Below are positions 1-15,700 of a stretch of 64,000 bases of DNA, piece after piece (the first letter of the stretch is position 1; every line of letters starts with the position of its first letter). The position numbers and the translations under genes were made by a program. Below the pieces are notes generated by a model. It was not told the DNA's origin. It did not search any database and was given only the letters and a program-made list of their open reading frames with translations. Location: positions 12,670,695-12,734,694 of the forward strand of contig NC_065533.1 in NCBI RefSeq assembly GCF_020184175.1, in the 5' to 3' direction. Origin of the DNA: Aphis gossypii. Its lineage: Eukaryota; Arthropoda; Insecta; Hemiptera; Aphididae.

Positions 1-1940
1 ATATTCATAATAATTCTTATACTTATTATCGTTAATTATGTGTAAGTAAGTATGGTATTTAGTTTATTCTCTTGATTCTTAGTCTGTAAATATTTTTAAA
101 CGAGACCTAAGATATTTGATATAGGTATTATTCTATTCTTATAGTTATCTACCTATCTACCTATACGATAAATAATAATTGTTATATTATTTATACCTAA
201 TTACACAATTCGGTGGTATTGATTTTTAAGTTAATAATAATAATTAAAAATATAACATAATCAAAATTTTTTGTCGAAGATTGTGTTTTCTTATTGTGTT
301 ATGAAAAATAAAATGTATTACTTATAATTATGTTTAACTTATTTTTATTAAAAAATTCACATATTTCTAGTATTATCTATTATATACCTACTTGTGATTT
401 GTGAAGATATACACTCAAAACCTCTACACAGCAGAACGACTGCTTTGGATTTTAAGTGGTTTTATTTACAAGTATAAATGATATAATTGAATAATTCAAC
501 ATTGTACAATACTATTAATGTATATATATATATATATATATATATAAATATATATACCATATGAAAAAAGTAGTTATGTTTTATTATTTTAATATCTGTT
601 CAGCTTAGATGAATATTTTACATGCTATTATACACTAATACTGCAGATTAGTAAATAATTATTTGTTAACAATTGAAAATGTATCTCGAACGAGCCCTTT
701 TTTAAACCGTTGAAATGCGTTTTTTAAAAATCCATTAAATAAATTATTTTTATTAGTTTAAGGTATTTAAGTATGTTTTTTATAACTCGAATCCAATATT
801 ATCTTTTTCAGACAACAATTAACATCGAGAATTTTGTTTTCAATATCTATATATATTGGCTGTCTAGCGTCTTTAATCGAAAACACAACACTAGTGTTGT
901 AACATATTATATGCTTGATGTTGGCGATAATTTTATTTTTACAATAATGTATAAGTATGGTAGAGAAATAAACTGAATGAACTGAATTGTTAAACTGTCA
1001 TATTTTAATGTATCTCTATTTTTATCTATAAGATACTCACAATAACAAAACTAATATATAAATATTGATTTAAATGTATGAGTATTTAGGGTTACTTTTA
1101 AAAATATACCTATATATCAAAAATGATCACTGTAAAAGGATTCGCAGTTCTTATTATGCTAGTATATTATTAAAATACTTAATTACTTTTAATAACTGTT
1201 GGCCTAGTATATGAGTCGATCATAGTTTAAAATACGCTTTTATGTTTGAAAATATACGAAAACGTCTAGTTATAATGTAAATATCTAAGTATTTATATGT
1301 TTTTATTAAATAATAATATTTTTTATAATTTATATACATTTTTTATAATTTTTATTTTACGTTTTTATGGGCATATTTAATTTTAAGACATTTTAATTTT
1401 TACAAATCTCGAACCATGGTTATGACTTATGATTTTGTGAGATGAAGAAAACAAATATGGATGTACCAACCAACTACAGTAAGTAGGTACTGAACGATTG
1501 CAAAGTCTAAAGAATAATGATTTTAGGTATAAGCTAGGAGAAAATCAGTAGGAGGAAAAAAATATTATGGAGCAAGTAATATTATGATATACACGTTTGA
1601 AAGTTACGAAAAAATGACCAACATTTTATTGGTAATAATTTTTCCATGTAGGCTGTAACAAACATTTCTGTGAAAATGCATTTTTTACCTCTAAAAGAAT
1701 TACGATTTACGGTTTTTATACAAAAGTTTCTTTCAAAGGCAAAACCACTCGTAATCTTACCCATATCGAATTAAAAAGATATCCCAAAATCGTGTGTGTA
1801 CAATATACGATATTGTTTACAGATTTGAAAGGTTCGACCATAATAACAATCCCCTTCCACTTCCCTTAGACGGCGTAGTTTTTTTTTTCGTGCGCCCATC
1901 GGCTACCTACGGTCTACAATCGGCACAGTTGCGTTCGTTC
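1..1940. other. AT-rich intergenic DNA, no gene
   Basis: No supported gene. The short open frames here have no recognisable domain and a composition expected by chance in AT-rich DNA. A TA dinucleotide run occupies about 521-546. Confidence 0.6.
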
Positions 1941-2259
1941 AGTCTTTCCAAAACGGTGTATAGTTTTCGTTGTTAATACTATGGCTTTAACATGTCTCAA
2001 GCCTACATTGAAGTTACAATTATTTTTTCGCTTTTTAATTTAGTTTCAATTCAGAAGTACAACGTTTAAGTGTATAATAATTTTATTTCGCCAATGAATT
2101 TTATTCTACGTTTATTAATATTTATGATTTGAATCTCGATTCTAACTATCCGACAACTGCGGTCGCGGAGTATTGGCTTTTTTAAACTTGTAGTGCGAAA
2201 AAAAATATCAATCGACAGCCACTGTACGAGACGGCCCGTGACAAGATATAGCTACCGAG
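1941..2259 (+). promoter_or_regulatory. Candidate promoter and 5' noncoding exon of receptor gene 1
   Basis: This is a local GC-richer patch in very AT-rich DNA. It begins with an arthropod-type initiator (TCAGT at 1939-1943, putative start A at 1941) and ends at a strong donor, GAG followed by gtacgtataag, at 2259/2260. The first coding exon of the receptor gene starts directly after an acceptor (AG at 6743-6744), so that gene needs an upstream noncoding exon, and this patch is the best candidate seen. A second good donor (gacgtag followed by gtaagg, about 3653) could belong to an alternative first exon. RNA evidence is lacking. Confidence 0.3.
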
Positions 2260-3573
2260 GTACGTATAAGTATAATTGCAATTCGTATTATTATTATAGT
2301 TTCTACTAAATTATGGTTGTTTATATTAAACATTCATCTCCCATTTTAAATTGATTCTGATAAGGGAGAATAAATTTATTGATTTTACAAAAGTGAAATT
2401 AATTTAACTTTTTTTTCTTCTATTTTTCTATTTTTATGTTTTTGAGTAATAAAAATAATAGTAAAAATATTTTTAGTACTTTTTAAACAACCGATAAAAC
2501 GAAAAACTTGATAAACATGGATATACCTGAAATTTTCAATGAATGTTTATATTATTATTTTTTATTTGTGGTATAATTTTAAGCTATTTATAGACATTTG
2601 AAATTTTTTCTATAAACATCGATGTATAGTTTTTCATATAGCCAAGACGTTTAAACTCGAGGTTCCTTTAAAATTAATATTATAATGGCTATGTAAAATA
2701 TTAAAAATACATAAGCATGATTTTTTTTGTAAGCATTTGAAGTAAATTAGATTTTTAAACCAGAGATAATGATTTTAGTCATTTTGTTGTAATTTAAGAT
2801 ATTATTGTTTAACACATAATGACATTTTTAAAACAAAGTATTCGGCAAAAATGTCTTCAACGTATTGTATTACTTATAGTAAAATAAATTCCTTATTAAT
2901 ATAAGTGTAAATACTAATAATTGAATTGTTTTTTTTTTTTTATTAAACCCGTGTACTTATATACTATATTGTACTATATACTTTTACTTCAAAAGTAATT
3001 AAGCCATGATAATTTTATAGCCAACAATCTATGAGATAAATAAAAATGTATTTCACTCGTTTTTAGCACTGTAATAATTATAGTATGGTCATTAGTTTAT
3101 CACATATTCCGGAAAATAAATTGTCCCGAAAAAATGGCAGCAATAGATTTATAATCAAATCGACCGTTGCAGCGTTTGTGAGTTATATAATACACATTTT
3201 TTCAAAATGCTTATTGGACTGGAGTGTTTAACAAAATATTATACTGATTAAACAGATAGTTTCGTTTATTTCACTAAAAAAAGTTTTACCTCATCACTAT
3301 ATTCGATATTCGTTTTCGTCAAAATATATTTCAGTGTTGCATTAAGCCTGTGTTGTGTAAGTCTATCTAGAAGTCACAGTAGAAAGAATTATACAACCGT
3401 AACGTTTACTATTTACTTTTGAATACCTGTACAAGAAAATTCGGTCTGGCAAATGTTTTTATACATACTATTAATTGTTACTACGTCATATGACATATGA
3501 ACCTTTTTTTAATCCCGGCAAAAGAATTTGGAAAAAAAACAACGTATTTATGCGACTTATATCCGGATTTGTG

Positions 3574-3604
<31 letters not shown>

Positions 3605-6600
3605 TAAAGTTCCTCACACATTGTTCATAGCTCCGCGGGGTTCCTGACGTAGGTAAGGTATATATATTGGTTCCTAATCCTAAGAGACGTTTCTATTGTC
3701 AAAGGGCGACAACTACTATAGGTACGCGTAACGTTCACGTACACTTCACAAATCACTTTTACCTACCTCATATACCTTTTTAATCGCTCCGATAACGTTC
3801 ACTTTATTATAATACGTCTTTTCGATTTTTTAACAGGATTAGTTTAGATTCTGCACAGCGAAACGATGAATGTATCGGTTTTACAATGCTTGCAGGTGTT
3901 ATTTTTTTGCATGTTTTCCATCGTCTTTTGGAACAGTAAAAAATCATCAATCATCAACTTTTAATGTAGTTTTTTGGTAGTAAATCGTACATAGCTGTTA
4001 TTTTGGGAATATAAAGAAAAACATTCCAGTGCTTATGAAAATGTGTTAAACTCGGGTTTGACAAAATTGATTTTGATATCGTGTTATAATTCGAAAATGC
4101 ATAACCGTAGAGACCTTTCTACTAAGCTGTGTATATTTAAGCATGAGTATTGAAATAATATATAATTTACTTAAGTAATACCTATATAAATAACTAGAAG
4201 TTCCATAAATGTTCAACATTTTTATTGTTTTTACGAGTATATAGGTAAATTAAAAACGTTAAATCATAAGCGTTTGAATTGTTCTTCAAATCTTTCAGTG
4301 AATCAAAACCAAGGCAGAATCATTTTTCCAAATCCCGTGCTTGATAATTATATAATCATTTTATATTATTATTTTAATTTAGTTAAAATAATAATTATAC
4401 ATCAGTATCCCGGGTTAGTGAAATGAGACGAGAGTTCATACAGTAGTCGGTCACTGTATCCTGTTAGCTTTTTGTACAGTAAACAATATACATAGTAGGT
4501 TATATAACTTGTAAAAACAACAATCCTCTGTTCTGATATTGTTTTAATTAATATAACTAACAATACAATAAACTACTAAAAATATGCAGGTATGGTTTTG
4601 TTTCGCCTGACAATCACTTCTAGGAAACTTTAATATATTTTAAGAATACATAGTTTTTTTATTCTCTTATAAATTCCGTATCACACAGTTATTAGTTTAT
4701 TACAAAACAAATTAAAAATACATTTTTAAAATTTAAATATATTTTTCAAACGTCACAATTTCGTTAAAAGTGGTCTTCGTAAAGTTTACAATTTAAATCA
4801 CTACTAGAGCTAAATTAGTGTGTTTGTTTTTCTTTAACTAATCTCTCAATATTCAATATAAAAAGTAGTATTCAAATATAAAGCACTATTGTGTTTTGGT
4901 TCTTTTAATAAATTATCATTTTTTTTTTTTTAATCGCATTTTAATGTCATTAGGATTTATACTTGGTAATATTCAATTACAGCGTGTTTTAAATTCAAGA
5001 GATCTTGATGCAAGTTAACAGTTTGATTTTGAAACCATAAATACCTATGTACATTTCTTGTATACAACAAATCATATGTATTTAATGTGCATATTTATAT
5101 TATTTGGTTCTGTTTATATTAATAAAATAGTAAATAAATATTTTCCCATATGAATTAGGTAAGCAAAATATTTAAAACTGATGAAAATTTACATCCTTTT
5201 TTAAAAATTGATATTAAACATTTTATAACGAGTATTCAAAGATTGGTAAACCAAACAAACACAAAATTCGCAATAATTTAATTCTATTAAATTGTATATA
5301 TTCTAAACTTCTCGAGTATTTTGTTATTTTTATTTTTTATTAAAAAATAATGTTAGACATTGTTTAATAATTAATAGCTTATTAAATTTTAAATTTTTTT
5401 TTTTTAATTTTTACTTTAACCTAACTAGGTATTTGAAATACTTCCACGGGCAACGGATTGGACATTTGGTTGTCATTACCATTGTCAGATAAAGTGATAT
5501 TATGTGATACTCTTTCTACACAACTTTTATGTTTTCTTACACAAAAATCCAATTTAAAGACAAAAATAATATAAATAGGATAATACACAATACACTCGAT
5601 TGTCGCATCATCGAACGTCGAACAAAACATTATTTAGTGTTTACATAATAATATTATAGTGTGGTATACTATAGTGTGTAAAGTGTTTATTATTTACGAT
5701 AAAATTTATAATGAACATTATCTATCACGATTCACGAGTCTAGACGTTTATTACTCATTACTGTGATTAAATGATATCTGATTAAACAAGAAAACATACA
5801 ATTTTAGTAATATTATTATCATTTATAGTTTTTTATTCAAGGCCAAAACATTCGAAAAACTTATTCTTCACTGTAATTCATTTTCGTTAAATTGTCGATA
5901 TTTTTAAATTTTTTGTATTGATTGAATACCATTTTATATAACAAATTAAGAATACAATTAGTATGTTTATTTAAAAATAATATTTAATGCAAATAAACTA
6001 TATAGATATCTATCTTATAATATAGCTTTATATAATATTAAATTAAGTTTAAAACTCGGTGGAATCGATAGGTATAACTAATATGAACAGAATTTTTAAT
6101 TAAAAAGATAGAAAAATTAATTGCAAAATTTAACTCAGGTTCGTAATTGCTACCGTTGTGGTAGGAGTGCTCCCCACACCACAATAATAATAAAACATAA
6201 ATTAAAATCTTTTTATAAATATTATTTTTGCTATGTCTCGAATTTTAAAAATGATTAAATTTTAATTGTTTTAAATTGTAATTTATAAAAGTATGTCAAT
6301 TTAAAATAATAATCAATTAGGTACTATCAATTTTATTAAATTTTGAGACCAGACATCAACAACTTTTCGGGATCAATAATAATTATAAATGGCTATTAAT
6401 GTTAAACCATAATATAAGTATATAATCATAAGTTATATTATTTTTATTTAAATTGATTATTAAGTATCCTTATTACTAGATACACCGCCTCTGCTCAGAA
6501 TCGTTTTCCGTGTAGGTATAATAATTTGTTATCGAATTTAAGTTTAACACGTCCGTTGAAATTTACAGTGTTACAGTGAATACTGAATAACACGATACAT

Positions 6601-6744
6601 TTAAAGCCTTTTATACAGCATAACGAGTTCCCCAGTTTACTTTTCATTTTGATACGTTTCGTGTAAATAATTATTAAATTTATAATTATTATTATTATTA
6701 TTATTATTATCTTTTAACGTTTTACTATTTTTTAACTTTTGCAG
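2260..6744. other. Probable first intron or intergenic DNA of receptor gene 1
   Basis: AT-rich, with no coding sequence I can support. A TA/TG microsatellite lies at about 3571-3603 and an ATT run at about 6684-6710. A short minus-strand open frame at 5421-5630 has no recognisable features. Confidence 0.5.
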
Positions 6745-9700
6745 ATGATTGGCAAAGACATAATCATGGCACGTCAACAGTATAAAGTTGGAACTTCTAT
6801 AAACAATTTGTTGAGCTCGGGACAGATATTATTATCAATAATACTAATATTAGTTGATTTTTCTAATTCGTCGATAACCTGTGGACCTGGAATATATTCA
6901 CCTGGAGGTAAGTACACGGATCATTCTTTCAACAATTAAGCTTTAAACTAGTAGTATGGTAAATTAAAAAAACTTTCAAAAATTACCCATAACTAGACAT
7001 AATATGCGTACCTACTTAACAAGTTGACGAATAATGAAAACACATATCATCATTATATTTCCGAATAAACAAATAACAATAACAATAATAATTTTTAAAA
7101 CACTGCTATTCATTATTACAAAATAATATAACCAACCATAGATCGAAGTATAGAATCAGAAAATTATACATCAAAATCTATTTTAAAATATAATTTTATT
7201 ACTTAAATTTAGATAAGTTGCTGTCGTTATTGATTGATTAAAGTTTTGAATTAGTAAACTGTAAATAGCTAATTTTGTTTGACATAATTAAATAAAATTA
7301 AAAAATTACCACCCCGGTTCAGAAACTAGGTTGTGTACATTGGTTTCTAAAAAATAATTTGTCGTACCATATGTTTCACGATCTGTAGAATTTTGAAACG
7401 GAATGTGATACAAATGAATTATTTTAGGTTCTGAACAGAGTAATGAATGTATTTATTTTACAATGATGTGTGTGTGAGTGTGTTTTTTGTGTGTGTGTGT
7501 GTGTATCTGTTTACACCATAACTTATCGAAACAATGCTTCAGTTTAAAACTCAGGGGTGGTTTCCGATGGCAAATTGAATATACTTGATGTAATGATGTA
7601 TTATTGAGATCAAAAGTAAGAAGTTTCCAGCAGTTTTAAAAATAAATCGTTTTTTATATTGTAGTAAATTAAAAACGAATCATTGTAAATAGTTCAAATG
7701 TATACAAAATGGTTATAATAGCGTTATCTATACATGATTAATTTTTCAAAATATTAGGCCTTTTTTAGCTATTTATAGACAACTAAAATTTTTGAATTTT
7801 CCAAGTATTTTTTTTTTAAATGCCGATAAAAAATCTTAAATTGCCAAAAAAACTTGAAAATTCAATACAAGGTTTTTTATAAATAGTTTTTATTGCTTAA
7901 AAAAAAATCAAAAATCGTAAGCCACAATTTTTTTTTTTTAACTATCTTTTAAATTTGCAAGTAATTTTGTTATTGCAAATTCATACAATTTTTAGTGCTT
8001 ATATAGTTATATCTAAGATTATAAAATTCAACACAAAGTTTTCCATAAGTTTTCCTTCAAATAACTATAAAAAAATTCGAGCGTCATATTAAGAAAAAAT
8101 GTAACGAACGTCTGAATTTTAAATTTTTACGAAATCGCGTATAATGATAAACGATTTACTCTCAAACGATTTTAAATATTTGTGATTTTTCAAAAAGTAT
8201 AACTCATGGATACTTAAACATCTCACCAATTATTTAGATTGTTATTTTCTTTACATAATTTAATTTTTAAAATATTTCGTTTATTTTAAAGTTATTTATA
8301 GGCATTTTAATATAAGTTTTTTTTTATAAATGACAATTAACTTTTTTTGTCTATATTAAAATAATTGAAATTTTAATACAAAGTTCTTTATGAGTTAGTC
8401 TTATATAGTGATTCAAAATTATAAAAATACTTATACTTAGGTGCACATTTTTTTTTTTTATTAGCGTTTGAAGTTCAAATATTGACAAAATTAGTCAAAA
8501 TCATGTATATTACTTGCAAATTATTTTGTAATTAAAAATGTTTTTAAAAGTAACTAAAAATTGAAAATTTAATACAAGATTTTCCATAAGTTTGACTTAC
8601 AATAGTTTTAAGAGAAATTGAGCGTTAGCCAATTAAATAATGTTTATCTAAAGTTTAAATTTCTACGAAATCAAAATAAAATAACGATTTATTATCAAAT
8701 TGTTTTAGATTTTTGTTAAAGGAAAAAATTACTAGTCATAGAAACTAAAACCACACGCCAGTTATTTAAATTGGCATTTCGTACTGTATTGTACTGAAGA
8801 GCGTTACCCACTTGACCAAACTTTTTTTTAATATTTATATAATATATTATATAATTTTAGGAACCATTCCGAGTGGTGACATTTTCCTTGAATACAACAG
8901 TAGTACTCCGTTGGAAATTACATGCATTTTAAATCCTGATCACGATTTACTACGGAAAATGGTCAGAGACGATGTTGCCGATGGTAACAAATCAAAACTA
9001 CCAAGCCATAGAATCAGATTCTATAAGAACGACGGACGCGTAGCCCAACAATATATAACGATCATCAATTCGACGGCGGCCCAATTACGCGTATCAAATC
9101 CTCCAGCAAGTTTCGATGTCTATTCATGTCTGCTATGTTTGGACGAAAACGACAACAGTGTCGATTTATTCAAAACGTCTGATATGTCATCAATTAATAT
9201 GGCTCTACGAAATAGCATTAACACGATTGGATACCATCCAAAGGATTCACATGATTTAGACATCGGCGTGTGCCTTAACAATGTTTTCGTCGGATGTAAG
9301 TGTACTCCAATTGTATAACCTAAAAAATATTATTTTCGTTATTTAGCCTTTTTTTACTGATATTTTAAACACTATACTCATTTTGGATAATTGATGTACA
9401 GGACTTGGTAGCGTTTGTATATGTGCTGAGAAACATTATAAAAAACAATTATTCATCGAATTTCAAAATATTTTATAATATTATAAACAAACTTTATTAA
9501 TAAAAATATTACATTATTTAAATATAATATTGTATAGGTACACTAGTGTTAAGTAATCTATTTAATTGTTAAAATCTCAAAGGTTTTTTAAGTCAAAATA
9601 TCGTAAAATTGTTCAGTAATTATTTATTCTAATAAAGTATAAGAATATCATGCAGTTTGTGTTTGAATCTAAATTATTAATTTTGATTTTCGATCGAAAC

Positions 9701-12700
9701 TTAAAAAAAAAAAAAACACTGTAACCTTAAAATAAATAAATTACTATGAAATTATCTACATAAGAATTGAAATTTTATCGAACAGGACATAACTTTAAAT
9801 CGTGTAGCGTTTAATTATTAAAATATTTACAATATAATAGAATATTTTTAAACATCATTTTTTATCATTTATAAAAACACAGTATTTCATTTTGATTATC
9901 TATACATTTGTTTGCATAATTATACGTTTTTATAAAATACGGACAGATAATATTAAATTATGTAAATTATTTAGTTGTATTAGTATTTTTAAGTAAATAT
10001 TCTTTGTTTAGATAAACCACTCAACATTACAAATTTCTCTTGCGTCTCTAACAACTGGGAAAATTTAACATGCAATTGGACTAAACCGGAAAACCCGATA
10101 AAAACTACTTATAAGATATACTTCAGATTGCCTGGCCGTGCTTTTAGCAGGTAATTTATAAGCGTATAATTGCGTTATTCGCGATATACATTAATAAAAA
10201 CATTTATTTTTAATTCCAGAAGTTTCACAAATTGTCCTACAGATTCGGATGTCAGAGAGAATAGTTGTTATTGGGATTTGACTACTACACCGTTATACAG
10301 ACAATCATACGAGTATTATTATTTCTCAATAACCGGCGAAAATGCACTGGGAAAATCATCAATGCCAATTCGTTTTCACCATTACGCCAATAGTAATTAC
10401 TTCTGCATTACATATTAAATTTTAAATCCGTTTAAACTAAACTAAAAAAAAAAATGTACATCATACATTAATATTTTATTGTTATTATCTATTTTTTAAT
10501 TTTTAGTTATTCCAACGAAACCTACAAAGATTGCAGCGATTGACCAAACAGAATCTAGTGTCAAGCTCGTGTGGTCCATAGGTACAATGTCTTTTTATTC
10601 ACACGGATTAGTTTATAAGATTCAGTATAAATCTCAATGGGATTCCAATCCGGAACACTGGCAGGTAAGTGTTCAAACACGGATAAAACTATAAAAATTA
10701 AAACAACATTGTGGTTTGACGTATATTTTTTCCCCGTACAGACTATAATTGTAAATGACAAATGCAACTCGCAATCGACATCTCTTCAAACCACTTCAGT
10801 CCAAAATATGAACTGTGTGGAACATGACGCAGACAGGCATCACTTCACCGTCTCCGGTTTAAAATATCCGTTTGCGCGTTACGATTTTCGCATATACCTC
10901 CGGACGGCGCTTGCTGGTGGGGATAACAAGTGGTCCGCTCCTGGTTACATCACTGTCAACACCAAGCCCACGAGTAAGCTAATAATAATTTATCTCTACG
11001 ATAACCTAACATACTCGGAAGTAAATCGTGTTCTGATGTATACATTTTATAATACACCGCGATAATAATGAATACCTAATCTCTAATATCAACCATTAAT
11101 AAACTATAATCAAGTAATCAAACATGTTGTACATAATCTCGTATAAGTGATTAGGTATTTTTTTTCTTTTGTACGAATACATTGTTAAACGATCGAATTT
11201 ATTTTATAGTTCCTAAAAGACCACCGCAAACTGACATTGGGAGCTTTCAAAGTATCACATCGCCGTCAGACAAATCCAAAAGGGACGTGTTAGTTTATTG
11301 GAAAACTATTGAAGACAACGAAAAATGTGGTGAATCATTTGAGTATATTGCTTATTACGTTTATACGACAGCAGATAAACTAACCATGTAAGTACCGTTC
11401 GCCGATTGAGAGAACGTTTCACATTGTCGGTTTTAAGGGGTTATGTATAGGCAAAATAAATAAATAACTATAAAAATAATATTAAATATTTAAATAATAT
11501 GCCATTTATACCTATTATGCTAATAGACAAGTGTATGATTTAGTATACCAACTTAGTTTTAAATTTTTATTATTTGTGAAAATCATATTAGTTTTCTGTT
11601 ACGGATTAATACATTTTTACTGTATTTTACTAGTACATTTTATTGCACAAATATTATTAGTCAAAACTAAAATCCCTAATAAAATTTATGTTTTCAACTT
11701 TTACCGATAGCTAACGATATTCAACTAAACTAATTTAATATAATATTATTTTAAATAATCACTGACTTTAAATCATTCTAAATTATTGATACATTTTTAC
11801 CTATCAACGCAGCACTCGTCGTAGCGACGAAATGTATAAGAATTACGCCAAGTTCAATCGCCTCAGTACCAGCATCGGATACGAGTTTATAGTATTATCA
11901 TACAATAAAGAAGGTTATTCTACAGAATGTTCAAAAGTTTATGTACCTAGCGAATCAAACAGTGAGTATCTATCATACCATTTATTTTTTTATTTTACCT
12001 AATTGTTTTTTGTCAATTGTTACTATGTACAGCACTCGATAAACCATTATCGTTGACGAAAAACGTATTTGACAAACAAGGGATTTTTGAACTAACCTGG
12101 AAAGGCGCCGATACTCAAAAACTATCCACTGCTACTTCATTAGATTATTATACTTTATTTTGGTGTGAAAAAGACCTGATCAACTCGCAGCAGTGTAATG
12201 TATGTGAATTTAATCTATTGTATGAAATACATTGATCATAATTAGGTTTTAGTGTTGCACAGTGGTATCGATAATAATGGCGTTTTTATTTTGACTCGAG
12301 ATAAATTGAAAAAATAATATCTGTTTATTTTATTATATAATTTTCTAAATGAGGGTGGTAATTATTAATTTTATATTCATTAATATTAATTTATAAAAGT
12401 ATAATAATTATGATAAAAAATTAACATAAAATATAAAATCAAATTCAATTATCTTAATTTTTTTTTTTGCATTGCCTAGTTTTATATTATGTGTACCTAT
12501 ATATAAAAAAAAATATTTATACTAGGGTTATAAAAATAATTTAGGACTGAAAGTAGAAATATGAAGTAAGGAATGTATAATAATATGTAGGTAATGTATA
12601 ATATAATACTTACATTTATTATGATATGAACAATAAGTAAATAAATAAAAATAAATAAATAAATAATGTCGATATCATTGTGAGCAACACTATTATTATT

Positions 12701-15700
12701 ATTTAAATTTTATTTTTATTATTAGTATACTAAATAAATCCTTTTGAACATATATATAGTATATACATTACATTTTATATTATACAAATATATATACACA
12801 TTAATTATATAATTAATTACAAAAATATTCTAATAGCTAGAACGTTATTAACTTATTATGTAAAAAGATAAGATTTAAAAGAAATGAAGGATCTACATTG
12901 GCATTGGTACATCTGATAGGTTCATTTTTAAGAAAGTTGATTGAAGCAAAGGGAACATAAAAAGAAATGATAGAACGGGAGAAGCATTGAGGTACTCTGA
13001 ATAAAATTAAGGACAATAATTCAGTAGAGTCAATATTACCTCGTAACAAACCATCCAAAAACTTATATTCCAAATACGTCTACGCTTAGCCAAAAAAACG
13101 TTAAACGAAAGTTGAGACGCAATTTAGTCATAATTATGGGGCTCACGAGTCACAAGGGATATTTAATTTAAAGCTTGCATACCTCAAGAATTTTCGTTGA
13201 ACTCTTTCAAGCTTTAATGAGTCACTGACGGTGTGAGGATCCCAAATAACCTCCCCATACTCAACAATAGGGCGTACAATTATACAGTAGAGCAACATTA
13301 TTGATATTAACTGATTTTTAAATGTTTTGTTTCTATTAGGGTTATATGAACTGGATGCATTTACCGATTACAGTATCTCGCTACAATACTACTGTGTTCG
13401 ACAACATGGAAAAGTATATCTTTGCAATAAGTGCCAACAGTGAAAATCCTTCAAGATATGGTTTAAATAACCTTGAAGCTAGTAGTAGCGGAATGGTGTG
13501 GGAGTCATGTACGTAACTATTTAACTATATTATATGTTTTAAGAAAAGCTCCTCCCTGTAATAATCGAATAATAATATATTTTTTTGTATAATTTTTTTT
13601 TATATTACCGATATGTATTATATTTTGTAAATCGATTATGATTGATTAGTTGATGACAATGTAAAGAACGTTTGGGTTAGTGTGATTGGCTCGACCTTTG
13701 TGGGTTTGAGCTGGAGAGTCTACTGTGACGACAAGACTGGTTTAGTTGTTGGATATCAAGTATTTTACTGTCCCGTAATTACCATTAAAAGTAAAATTTG
13801 TAAAGGTAAGACAATTAAAAAAAAATTGTAATGGGAACTTATTAAGTTTAAGGATTCGGTTATAGCTCTTAATTTTTTTTACTTCAAATATTAATATTGC
13901 ACTGTGCATAAAATGGGGCAGCGGAGTCACACTTATTAAATTCTTCATAATTAAATTATATAATAACTAACATCTCATCAACATTTTATTTTTAATTTCG
14001 ATTAATTTTTCTGTTTTAACAATGAAATTTATTTTAATATATCAGTGTTATCACAGTATTATTTTGGGAAAAATATTTCATATAAAATTAGGTGTACTTA
14101 TAATAAACCAAAAACGTCAAGTATTATGTTTTCTAATAACAATTATAAACACTCATTACATTATAATGAGATTTAATTTAATATTATAGTAACTTATACC
14201 ATTATATTAAATAATATACCGTTTGAGATATTTTTATTATTATTTTTTAAATTTTTTATTTACCTACTTATTTTCATACTATTAAGTATGAATGGCATTT
14301 GATAAATCATTTAAATATATCTTTTAAACGTGTTTTAACCACATGATATATTTTAATGTTTTCTTTCATAAATCAAAAGTCAATATTTTTTGTAAATGAT
14401 TATTATATCATAGTATTCTTTGTATGTATTTTTTTATAATAATAATTATAATGTTTTATTTCATAAACTATAATTTAGTATTGTATATTTTATAACATTT
14501 TTCATTTATTTATTTGAAATTTAGGTACTTAATATACCTGCTTAATATTAATACAGTACAAGTTAGTGATGTATGAAAATAATATATTTTAAAATTAAAA
14601 TAAATAACAACAATGGATCGTCATTAGTTATTAGTAGAGATCGGGACTTATTGCATTCAAATTCATTAAAAAATGCATGCGAATATTCTTGTATAATAAT
14701 ATGGAAATTTTCTGTCTCTGATTAACTACTAATTGCTTCAATAAATGGAATTGTCCAAAATAGTATCACAATTAATCAGCATAATGTTTGTGTTCGTTTG
14801 AAACAACATACAAAAAAAATATATATATATTATATTAATATTTACTTATCATTATATTACTATTTTTGTAAGAATGTTTTTTATAAATATACCTACGTAG
14901 AAAGATAATATTACCTACGTCCAGTAACGAATTAACGTACCTAACTATAGCGTGTACTTAAAATCTATAAAGTCATTAATGTTTCGTTATATGTTTAAGT
15001 ACCAAATTTCTGCTAATTTTGTTCGTCTTTGTAAATAGAATTTTGGAAAACATGATGACCTACGATATTATGTTCATAAAAACATTAAAATGCAAAGAAA
15101 TAGAAATGCCTTTGTATGTTAACATTTTCAAATAAAACGAACATTTTTAAATGTTTTACTGATTTCTGATTAAATTAAAATAATACGCATAACGAAATGC
15201 TGTATCTATTAACGTCCTACTTTAGTTAGTCACTTACGAAATTGATTTACATCTTACCAAGAAACTTTTAAGGATATTATAAAAAAAGAAACATGTTAAT
15301 GCTATTTCCAAATATTAGTTATGACTTATTAGTCAGTTTCGTGATTAAGAAAATGAAATGGAGATTTTTACATAATTGGTACCTAGTAGGTACCTAGGTA
15401 TACATTAAGCAACAAGGAATTATATTAACTGTTAAGTGTTCTATTTTTGTGCAACAATAATGCATGAGCTTTCTAATGTGGTTATAAAGACAAAATAAGT
15501 TATCTATTTATTAAATTAATATTGCACGTTAAAAAAAAATGTTTAATTTAATTAGGAAACTAATTTTTATCAACAAGCATTATAATTTAAAACAGTGGTT
15601 CCTAACCTCTTCTATTCTACGCCCCCCTTTGTAGATTTTCAAAAATCTCGCGCCCCTCCTATAAATTGAAAAAAATTGATCACCTTTTTTGGTGTACTTT

